Assembly (NCBI GenBank): GCA_044223515.1
Contig: JBGALV010000007.1
Span: 16,012 to 80,011 of the forward strand
Source: SHVZ01 sp044223515
Lineage (GTDB): Bacteria > Pseudomonadota > Alphaproteobacteria > SHVZ01
Direction: 5' to 3'
DNA: 64,000 bases
Part shown: positions 57,411 to 64,000 of the stretch, one piece after another
Layout: each line of letters opens with the position of its first letter
How positions within the stretch are numbered: the stretch's first letter is position 1
The notes under the pieces: model-generated
The model's database searches: none
Seen by the model: only the letters and a program-made list of their open reading frames with translations
What the model was told of the DNA's origin: nothing
Made by a program: the position numbers and the translations under genes

Positions 57411-57444
57411 CGGAGTGATATGTAGGTAATAAGTCGTCACTCCG
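57411..57444. promoter_or_regulatory. Inverted repeat in divergent intergenic region
   Basis: CGGAGTGA (57411-57418) and TCACTCCG (57437-57444) form an 8-bp inverted repeat with an 18-bp spacer. It sits about midway in the 233-bp gap between the DUF1772-like gene and the dioxygenase pseudogene, and could be an operator. The rest of the gap shows nothing else. Confidence 0.35.
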
Positions 57445-57524
57445 AAGGGGAATTCCTAAGGCCGTTTCATGGCGAGATTGAGGCGGTGTTGCCGGCCCGG
57501 TCGAAGCGTCTTAGCGTGGCACCC

Positions 57525-58424
57525 ATGAGCATCTCCGTTCGCCCTCTCGATCCCGTCTCGCGGCCCGATTTCGCCGGCGAGATGGGCGGCATCGACCTCA
57601 CCCGCACCCTTACGCCCGACGAAGTCCAGGCGATCCACGACGGCATGACCCGCTTCGGCGTGCTGGTGTTCCGCGACCAGAAGCTGACCGACGAGCAGCA
57701 GGTGGCCTTCAGCCGTCAGCTGGGGCCGCTCGAGGACGCGATCAGCGACCTCCGGCCCGAGCGCCGGATCAGCATGGACCTCAACGACATCTCGAACCTC
57801 GACGAGAAAAGCGAGCTGATGGCGCGGGACGACCGCCGCCGGCTCTTCGGGCTCGGCAACCTGCTCTGGCACTCGGACAGCTCGTTCAAGAAGGTGCCGG
57901 CGAAGTATTCGCTGCTCTCGGCCAGGGTGATCCCGCCGGCCGGCGGCAACACCGAGTTCGCTGACATGCGCGCGGCCTACGACACTCTGGACGAGGACAC
58001 AAAGCGCCAGGTCCATGACCTGATCTGCGAGCACAGCCAGATGTACTCGCGAAGCCTGCTGGGATTCACCGTCTTCCCCTTCTAATCCACGCGACTCTGC
58101 GAGCCGGTACGCCAGCGTCTGGTGCGCCGGCATCCGGTCACAGGGCGGCTTTCGCTCTATCTCGCCTCACATGCCGGCAAGATCATCGGCTGGCCGACGC
58201 CCGAGGCGCGCGCCTTCCTCTTCGACCTGGTCGAGCACGCGACCCAGCGCAAGTTCGTCTACACCCATGTCTGGAAGCCGTACGACCTGGTGATCTGGGA
58301 CAACCGCGTCACCATGCACCGGGCAAGGCGGTTCGACTCCACCCAGGTGCGCGACATGCGGCGGACGACGGTTACCAACGAGGTGTCGAGCCTGGAGCAG
58401 GCGCCGCTGCCGCTTGCGGGTTAG
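57525..58424 (+). pseudogene. TauD/TfdA-type 2-oxoglutarate dioxygenase gene interrupted by in-frame TAA
   Basis: A 300-codon frame is broken once, at codon 187 (TAA, 58083-58085), and resumes in the same frame. Family features on both sides are intact: FRDQKLTDEQQVAFSRQLGP and WHSDSSF (iron ligands His116/Asp118) before the stop; VRQRLVRRHPVTGRLSLYLASHAGKIIGWP, TMHRARRFD (His265) and RDMRRTTV after it. A single base change from a sense codon such as GAA would explain it. Sequencing error or readthrough cannot be excluded. The 3' end overlaps the convergent permease gene by 4 bp. Confidence 0.85.
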
Positions 58425-60130
58425 CCCCAGGAGCGGAACATCTCGCCCATGCTGCGGCCGACAAGGCGGCTGGCACCGAGCACCAGCAGCAGTGTAAGCA
58501 CGATCGCGACCGTGCCCATGGCGCTGGCGTTGTGCAACTCGTCGGAGATCACGTACTCGTAGATCGCGATCGAGATCGTCTTCCACTTGGCCGAGAACAG
58601 CAGGATCGTGACGCTGATCTCGCCGAGCAGCGTCGCGAAGACCAGGATCGCGCCGGCCAGGATCGCAGGCGTGATCAGCGGCACGACGACGCGCCGCATC
58701 GTCGTCGCCCAGTCGGCGCCGCAGAGGGTGGACGCCTCTTCCAGCTTGCCGTCGATCTGGCCGACCGCGGCCTGCACCGAGCGGAAGATGTAGGCGGCGC
58801 GGCGGGTAAAGTAGGCGAGCACCAGGATCGTCGCGGTGCCGGTCAGGATGATCCAGCCGTCGTTGAAGCCCACCAGATACGCCACGCCGACGACGAGGCC
58901 GGGCAGCACGAAGGGCAGCATGATCGTGAGGTCGAGCGCCCAGCGGCCGAAGAAGCGTTTCCGCGACACGTAGTAGGCGGTGATCGTGCCGAAGACGACG
59001 CAGACCAGGGTCGCGGTGCCGGCGAGGATCAGGCTGTTGATCACCGGCTGGTTCAGGTTGGTCAAGATGCGCTTGAAGTTGCCGAGGCCCCAGACGAGCG
59101 GAATGCGCGTCCCCGACCAGCGTTCGACGAAGGAGGAGACGATCACCGTGATCTGCGGCAGGAGTGCCACGAACAACACGACGAAGACGTAGAGGCTAGC
59201 GGCCGTGACGGCGCCGAGCGATGTCGCGCGCCTGGATGCGCGGGCGACGCCGGTGATCGTGGCGAAGGTGCGCCGCCGATTGACCCAGGCGAGCACGCCG
59301 AGCGCGCCGATGGTGAGCGCCACGTTGACCATCGCGATCGCCGCGGCGGCGTTCAGGTTGAAGAAGCCGTGGATCTGGTAGTAGATCAGCGTCGGCAGCA
59401 CCTGGTACTCGCCGCCGAGGATCGAGGGCACGCCGAAGTCGCCGAGCACCTTGATGAAGACGATCAGCATGCCGGCGGCGATCGACGGCACCACCGCCGG
59501 GAAGGTGATGGTGCGGAGGATGCGCCAGCGCGACGCCCCCATCATGCGGGCGGCTTCCTCGACGTAAGGATCGCTGGCGGCGAGCGCGCCCTGGACGATC
59601 AGGAAGACGTAGGGGAAGTAACCCAGCGCCAGGGCCGTGATGACGCCGAAGGGCCCGTAGATCGACGGCAGCTGCACGTCGAAGGTCGCGGCGACCCAGC
59701 GCGTGATCAGGCCGTTGCGCCCGAGCAGGATGATCCACGAATAGGCGCCGATGAACGGCGGGGAGATCAGCGGCAGCACCGCCAGCGCCACGATCGAGCG
59801 GCGGAACGGGATGTCGACGCGGGCGACCGCGTAGGCCAGCGGCAGCGCCAGCAGCGTCGCCAGCGAGGTCGCGGCGATGCCGACCACCAGCGAATGCCAG
59901 AAGGCGCGCTGGTAGCTCGCCGAGACGAAGAAGCGCTCGAAGTTGGCGAAGGTCAGGTTCTCGACCGCCAGTGGCTCACCGTTGGCGACGAAGGCGCCGC
60001 CGATGGCGCGGAGCAGCGGGTAGACGAGGAAGACCAGCGTCGTCGCCATCGTCAGCACGCCGACCAGGATCGGGATCCAGTCGATCGTCCGCCGCTGCTG
60101 CTCGAGCGGCGTGAGCGCCGCCGTGGTCAT
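58421..60130 (-). CDS. Iron(III)-type ABC transporter permease (FbpB-like, fused)
   Basis: The 569-residue inner-membrane protein contains two permease units of about six helices each, each with an EAA-like loop: DPYVEEAARMMGASRWRILRTITFPAVVPSI and GKLEEASTLCGADWATTMRRVVVPLITPAI. The double unit is typical of ferric-iron permeases. It is the last gene of the binding protein-phosphatase-ATPase-permease operon and overlaps the ATPase gene by ATGA. Confidence 0.93.
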   Translation of the reverse strand: MTTAALTPLEQQRRTIDWIPILVGVLTMATTLVFLVYPLLRAIGGAFVANGEPLAVENLTFANFERFFVSASYQRAFWHSLVVGIAATSLATLLALPLAYAVARVDIPFRRSIVALAVLPLISPPFIGAYSWIILLGRNGLITRWVAATFDVQLPSIYGPFGVITALALGYFPYVFLIVQGALAASDPYVEEAARMMGASRWRILRTITFPAVVPSIAAGMLIVFIKVLGDFGVPSILGGEYQVLPTLIYYQIHGFFNLNAAAAIAMVNVALTIGALGVLAWVNRRRTFATITGVARASRRATSLGAVTAASLYVFVVLFVALLPQITVIVSSFVERWSGTRIPLVWGLGNFKRILTNLNQPVINSLILAGTATLVCVVFGTITAYYVSRKRFFGRWALDLTIMLPFVLPGLVVGVAYLVGFNDGWIILTGTATILVLAYFTRRAAYIFRSVQAAVGQIDGKLEEASTLCGADWATTMRRVVVPLITPAILAGAILVFATLLGEISVTILLFSAKWKTISIAIYEYVISDELHNASAMGTVAIVLTLLLVLGASRLVGRSMGEMFRSWG

Positions 60131-61212
60131 CGGCCGTTGCCGTAAGCGATCGCGTCCGCGTCGTCGAAGTCCAGGAAGGCGGCCGCCCCTTCGCCGCCGC
60201 CGGCGACGTCACGGGGCGCGTCGATGGTGAGCGCCTGCTTTGCTCCATCGGCCTCGACCGAGTAGCGGATGATGCCGCCGAGGAACTGGCGTCGGAGGAT
60301 GCGGCAGGGGATCCGGCCTTTCGCCGGGTCGAGGCGGAGCCGCTCGGGCCGGAGCATGATCACGGTGTCGAAGCCGGCGACGTCGGCCTCGTCTTCCGGC
60401 AGCGCGAAGACCTGCTTCGGGCGGACGGTCGTGCCGTTCGAGAGCGCGAAGGCGCCACCCGTCGGCGCCGCCTTAAAGAAGTTGGCCTTGCCGATGAAGT
60501 CGGCGACGAAGGGCGTCGCCGGTGAGGAGTAGACCTCCTCGGCGCGGCCGACCTGGCGGAGCTTGCCCAGGTTGAACACGGCGATGCGGTCGGAAACCGA
60601 CATCGCCTCTTCCTGGTCGTGGGTCACGTAGAGCGACATGATCCCGAGCTCGCGCTGGATGCGCCTGATCTCCTCGCGCATCTGCACGCGGAGCTTGGCA
60701 TCGAGGTTGGCGAGCGGCTCGTCGAGCAGCAGCATGCCGGGCTCGTAAACCAGCGCGCGAGCGATCGAGACGCGCTGCTGCTGGCCGCCGGAAAGCGCGC
60801 CGGGATGACGCTCGGCGAGCGCGCCGAGGCCGAGAAGCTCGAGGATGCGCGTCACGCGGGAGCGCACGTCGTCGTTCGCCATGCCGCGCACGCGGAGACC
60901 ATAGGCGACGTTCTCAAAGATCGTCAGATGGGGGAAGAGAGCGTAGGACTGGAACACCATGCCGATGTTGCGGTGGCGTGCGTCGACCCGCGTGTAGTCC
61001 TGGCCGGCGAAGACGATGGTGCCCGACGTGGGCGTCTCGAGGCCGGCGATCATGCGGAGCGTCGTCGTCTTGCCGCAGCCCGACGGGCCCAGCATCGTGA
61101 AGAACTCGGCCTCGCGGACCTCGAAGGTCACCTCGTCTACGGCGACGATGTCGCCCGACGGCAGCGCGAAGCGCTTGGTCAGCCCCCCGACCTGGAGATT
61201 GCGGGCAGTCAT
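60127..61212 (-). CDS. ABC transporter ATP-binding protein (FbpC/PotA-like)
   Basis: The 361-residue ATPase has Walker A GPSGCGKTT, Q-loop FQSYALFPHLT, signature LSGGQQQRVSIARAL, Walker B MLLLDEPLANLD and H-loop VTHDQEEAM. The C-terminal ~120 residues form a TOBE-type regulatory domain. It powers the adjacent permease. It overlaps neighbours by ATGA at both ends (phosphatase upstream, permease downstream). Confidence 0.94.
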   Translation of the reverse strand: MTARNLQVGGLTKRFALPSGDIVAVDEVTFEVREAEFFTMLGPSGCGKTTTLRMIAGLETPTSGTIVFAGQDYTRVDARHRNIGMVFQSYALFPHLTIFENVAYGLRVRGMANDDVRSRVTRILELLGLGALAERHPGALSGGQQQRVSIARALVYEPGMLLLDEPLANLDAKLRVQMREEIRRIQRELGIMSLYVTHDQEEAMSVSDRIAVFNLGKLRQVGRAEEVYSSPATPFVADFIGKANFFKAAPTGGAFALSNGTTVRPKQVFALPEDEADVAGFDTVIMLRPERLRLDPAKGRIPCRILRRQFLGGIIRYSVEADGAKQALTIDAPRDVAGGGEGAAAFLDFDDADAIAYGNGR

Positions 61213-62216
61213 GCGGTTTCCCCCGTCGAGACGATGACGACCGTTCGATCGTCGGCGCGCAGCCGGCCGAGCGATCCCTTGGTCGAGGCGTATTCGTCGA
61301 CCTTGGCGAAGTCGATGCGCTCGACCTCGTCGGCCTTGGCTTCCCAGGCGACGACCGTCGGCTGGTCCGGCAGCGCGAAGTAGCCGTCGGTGTAGAGCTC
61401 GATCGTGCGGAGCCCGGCCTTGGGCCGCTCGAAGACCTCGACCGCCGCGGCCTTCGGTCCGAAGCCGTCGATGCAGGCATAACCCAGCGGATGGTTCTCG
61501 CGGTTCTGGTAGGCGCCCTGGGCGCCGACGATGCCGTCGAGGGCCAGATGCGTCATGTCCTCGACCGGGATGCCGGGAAGGTCGAGCACGAGCTTGGCCA
61601 GCGCGTCGATGCGGATCGCCTCGAGGTCGGCGTCCGTGAGCCACGCCTTGGCCTCCGCCGGCATCTTCCGCGTGCCGCGCCAGCAGAGCGCGCGCGAGGC
61701 GAGCTCGGTCTGGGTCGGGTCGGCGCCGGCGGCGGCGACGCGCCGATAGGCGAAGCCGCGCAAGGTCGCGGTGATGTAGTCGAGGTCCTTGTCGTGGACG
61801 GTCGTCTCGGTGCCGTTGAGGCGGACGCCGCTGTCGCCGATCAGGAAGAAGGCGAAGCGGTCGCCGCGGTCGACGGCTAGCGCCAGGGTCGAGCCGATGC
61901 GGTCGGCATCGGATTTCGATGCCGCGTCCAAGACGCCGAACCGCGCATAGGCCGCACGAAAAGCGCGATCCAGCCGGTCGACCAGCCCCTGCGCGTCGAT
62001 CGCCCGGAAGTCCTCGTCGAGAGCGAGCGAGATCAGCGCGCGCTCGACCGTCTCCGCCGCGAGGCGGCCGCCAGTCCGGTCGCCGTAGCGGCGGCCGGTC
62101 CGGTCGGTGACGCCGTCGATCACCGCATAGAGGCGATCGGCAACGGCGACGAGACGGTCCTCGTTGGCCTCGGGTCGGTCGGGGTCCTTGGCCGCCGAGA
62201 ATGCCTGAAGGTGCAT
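61209..62216 (-). CDS. PP2C family serine/threonine phosphatase-like protein
   Basis: The 335-residue protein keeps the PP2C metal-site motifs: PEANEDRLVAVADRLYAVIDGVTD (paired Asp), FFLIGDSGVRLNG, IELYTDGYFALPD and ADDRTVVIVST at the end. An insert of ~100 residues separates the second and third motifs. Cytoplasmic phosphatases of this kind reverse Ser/Thr phosphorylation. It is wedged between the binding-protein gene (7-bp gap) and the ATPase gene (4-bp overlap) of an iron-type importer, so its target may be the transporter itself. Confidence 0.82.
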   Translation of the reverse strand: MHLQAFSAAKDPDRPEANEDRLVAVADRLYAVIDGVTDRTGRRYGDRTGGRLAAETVERALISLALDEDFRAIDAQGLVDRLDRAFRAAYARFGVLDAASKSDADRIGSTLALAVDRGDRFAFFLIGDSGVRLNGTETTVHDKDLDYITATLRGFAYRRVAAAGADPTQTELASRALCWRGTRKMPAEAKAWLTDADLEAIRIDALAKLVLDLPGIPVEDMTHLALDGIVGAQGAYQNRENHPLGYACIDGFGPKAAAVEVFERPKAGLRTIELYTDGYFALPDQPTVVAWEAKADEVERIDFAKVDEYASTKGSLGRLRADDRTVVIVSTGETA

Positions 62217-62223
62217 GCCTCGC

Positions 62224-63195
62224 TTATTTCGACGCGAAGATCTTGTCGAAGCGCTCGAGGTATTCCTTCTTCTTCCCGGCTGCGGCGACCGAGTCGTAGG
62301 GAACGACCTTGATCTCGTTCGTCGATGGCAGGCCCGCCGGGGCGGCCACGTCGGGACGGACCGAGCGGCGGTTGTCGACCTTCACCAGGATCTCGTGCGC
62401 GCCCTTGGTGTTGGCGTAGTCGATGAACTTCTTGGCGTTCGCCATGTTCGGCGCGCCCTTGATGATGCCGTTGCCGTCCATCGTCAGGCCCGTGCCCTCG
62501 CTCGGGTAGATCGCGGCGACCGGCTGGCCCTCTTCCTTCATCGTCAGCACGTTGAACTCGCCGGTGATGCCGATCGGGAACTCGCCGGTGCCGACATTGG
62601 CGTATGCCAACTTGGAGGAGGTCACGAAGGTGCCGTTCTGGATCACCTTGGTCATTGCATCCCAGCCGTAGAGGCCGACGATCTGGTACATCTGCGAATA
62701 GGCCGAGCCCGACTGCGCCGGGTTCGCCATCAGCAGCTTGCCCTTGTATTCGGGCTTCTGCAGGTCGGCCCAGCTTTTCGGCGCCTTGTCGAGCGGGATC
62801 ATCTTCGTGTTGATCACGAAGGCCTGCAGCGGCTGCGAGAAGCCGTAGTACTTGTGGTCCTTCTGCACGGTCTTCGGATCGAAGGCGCCGTCCTCGGAGG
62901 ACTTGTAGCTCTCGAAGGCATCGAGCGCGAAGTCGTAGGCATCCGAGGAGGCGGCGAAATAGACGTCGCCGCGAGGCCGCGCGGCCTCGGCGCGGATGCG
63001 CGTGATCAGCTCGCCGACGCCGCCGTTGATGACCTCGACGTTGATCCCCGGATTCTTCTTGGTGAAGTCGTCGACGATCGCCTGCATCAGCTTGAGGCCG
63101 CCGGCGTTGTAGAGGACCAGCGACGAGGACTGGGCGAAGGCCGGCGTCGCAGAGAGAGCGAGGCCGAGCACGGCCAAGGAGACGAAGCGCTTCAT
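62224..63195 (-). CDS. Iron(III)-type ABC transporter substrate-binding protein (FbpA-like)
   Basis: The 323-residue periplasmic protein has a Sec signal peptide (MKRFVSLAVLGLALSATPAFAQ) and the extracellular-binding-protein-1/FbpA layout: LVLYNAGGLKLMQAIVDDFTKKNPGINVEVINGGVGELITRI, DVYFAASSDAYDFA, ANPAQSGSAYSQMYQI and PSEGTGLTMDGNGIIKGAPN. It captures ferric iron, or possibly a phosphonate-like ligand, and delivers it to the permease. As the first gene of the operon it is read from a promoter in the 86-bp AT-containing gap (TTTATTAAAA). Confidence 0.92.
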   Translation of the reverse strand: MKRFVSLAVLGLALSATPAFAQSSSLVLYNAGGLKLMQAIVDDFTKKNPGINVEVINGGVGELITRIRAEAARPRGDVYFAASSDAYDFALDAFESYKSSEDGAFDPKTVQKDHKYYGFSQPLQAFVINTKMIPLDKAPKSWADLQKPEYKGKLLMANPAQSGSAYSQMYQIVGLYGWDAMTKVIQNGTFVTSSKLAYANVGTGEFPIGITGEFNVLTMKEEGQPVAAIYPSEGTGLTMDGNGIIKGAPNMANAKKFIDYANTKGAHEILVKVDNRRSVRPDVAAPAGLPSTNEIKVVPYDSVAAAGKKKEYLERFDKIFASK

Positions 63196-63281
63196 GGGGT
63201 TCCCCGCTGGTTTTAATAAATCTGTCACGAAAGTATCGCCCGGCAATCCGGGGAAGCGCAATCGGGGAGTGGCCGCCGGTT

Positions 63282-63824
63282 TCAGTGCAGGGAGCGTTTG
63301 ACCCGGCGCTTCAGCGTCTCGATCGCGGTGCGGACGCTTTTCAGGTGCGGGTTGACGCGGAGGGCGGCTTCGAGCGCGGCGGTTGCGCCGACCCACTCCG
63401 ACTCCGCCATCATGATCTGGCCGAGTCCCGAGAGCGCACCGAAGTGCCGCGGCTCGCGGATCAGCGTCTCCTCGATGTCGGTGATCGAGCCCTGCTGGTC
63501 GTCGAGGAGGAAGCGGGCGGTGGCGCGCTTGTTCCAGGCTTCCGCGAAGTCGGGGTCGTGGGCGATCAGCCGGCCGAAGGTGATCTCGGCCGGCTCGATG
63601 CGCCCGCCGGCGAGCGCGGAGATCCCTTCCTGCATCAGGCGGCGCCCGGTCTCGTCGGAGCTCCCGCACCAGACCTGCCAGATCTCGCCTTCGACCGTCT
63701 CGGCGACGTCGGTGCTTGGCGCGCGCTTGAGCGCATCGAACAGACGGATCAGCCGTTCGTCCGCCCGCGCGTGCGGCTGGGCGGTGGCGAGGCCGTTCAG
63801 GATGGCGAAGACGCGGTCGAACAC
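63282..63824 (-). CDS. TPR-repeat protein
   Basis: The 180-residue protein has an N-terminal helical region and at least two TPR units in its C-terminal half (EISALAGGRIEPAEITFGRLIAHDPDFAEAWNKRATARFLLDDQQ-like, then FGALSGLGQIMMAESEWVGATAALEAALRVNPH). The start is GTG 63824. This is a small protein-interaction module whose partner is unknown. It is transcribed toward the iron operon but separated from it by 86 bp. Confidence 0.8.
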   Translation of the reverse strand: MFDRVFAILNGLATAQPHARADERLIRLFDALKRAPSTDVAETVEGEIWQVWCGSSDETGRRLMQEGISALAGGRIEPAEITFGRLIAHDPDFAEAWNKRATARFLLDDQQGSITDIEETLIREPRHFGALSGLGQIMMAESEWVGATAALEAALRVNPHLKSVRTAIETLKRRVKRSLH

Positions 63825-63855
63825 ACGGTCAGGCTAGCCCATCGGTGCCGGCGCG

Positions 63856-64000
63856 TCAGCGCCGCTGGGTCGAGAGCGTCCAGGGGACCGCGGCGGCGTA
63901 GTTGGTGGCGAGGAAGCGATAGGTCTCCTTGACGAGCGCCATGGCGCCGTCGCCGCGCTCGTAGACCGCCTCCTTCCACTTCTCGATCAGGTCGTCCCAG
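63856..64000 (-). CDS. 3' end of an unidentified gene
   Basis: The frame is open to the right edge of the window and ends at TGA 63856-63858. The visible C-terminus reads WDDLIEKWKEAVYERGDGAM, then LVKETYRFLATNYAAAVPWT and LSTQRR. The C-terminal part is helical and amphipathic. The family cannot be recognised from 48 residues. It is upstream of and co-directional with the TPR gene. Confidence 0.6.
   Translation of the reverse strand, partial: WDDLIEKWKEAVYERGDGAMALVKETYRFLATNYAAAVPWTLSTQRR

Noticed and set aside
58532..60145. 537-codon plus-strand frame opposite the permease
   Set aside because: Its His/Asp/Arg-rich repeats are the reverse reading of hydrophobic codons in the permease gene.

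Overview
The window is GC-rich, densely packed DNA of alphaproteobacterial character. Supporting signs are a suhB/MmgR-like small RNA, an RcGTA/HK97-type portal gene, a divergent oxyR/ahpCD locus, a leuA gene with a possible near-leaderless leader ORF, and frequent ATGA/GTGA stop-start overlaps. Gene content suggests a free-living, metabolically versatile heterotroph of Rhodospirillales/Hyphomicrobiales type. I cannot name the genus from the sequence. No rRNA, CRISPR array, complete prophage or replication origin is visible.

Left part (1-13 kb): a truncated serine hydrolase gene, an S9 peptidase and a TetR regulator; an RRM RNA-binding protein; small hypothetical genes; HAD and FAH hydrolases; a sugar-nucleotide epimerase; leuA; a TauE-type permease; a divergent aroA; and a small phosphorelay made of a stand-alone receiver and an HPt protein with a degenerate receiver. 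13-24 kb: a Ser/Thr kinase-universal stress protein fusion next to a metallophosphoesterase, an orphan family-5 solute-binding protein, a VOC protein, and a 5-oxoprolinase locus (pxpBC divergent from pxpA). The pxpBC genes run by 4-bp overlaps into a Sel1-repeat protein and a LysR regulator. A PAS histidine kinase with an eroded ATPase domain follows.

24-38 kb: tandem VOC proteins, an esterase-SDR-two proline iminopeptidase operon, ahpC/ahpD divergent from oxyR, and a three-gene 2-oxoacid:acceptor oxidoreductase operon. The flavin/FeS subunit of that operon looks like a built-in electron outlet to NAD(P). 38-41 kb: the most unusual locus, a lone GTA/HK97-type portal protein that continues in frame into a low-complexity hinge, a small Cys-containing domain and a TPR module. 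It lies next to a DUF5985-type membrane protein gene and the remnant of a second such gene.

41-54 kb: a CBS protein, gnd-gntK, a beta-lactamase-fold hydrolase, a RidA protein with a histone-H1-like tail, gamma-glutamyltransferase, dgcN-dgcA (D-glutamate catabolism), a MaoC-like dehydratase, a HEPN-like protein, a small RNA, a GNAT acetyltransferase and N-formylglutamate amidohydrolase. 54.4-55.2 kb: a tRNA-Val gene whose 3' part is repeated 741 bp downstream, bracketing a small decayed integrative element. 55-64 kb: a family 9 glycosyltransferase, small membrane proteins, a TauD-type dioxygenase gene interrupted by an in-frame TAA, and a ferric-iron-type ABC importer operon that contains a PP2C-type phosphatase gene. 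A TPR gene and the 3' end of an unidentified gene close the window.
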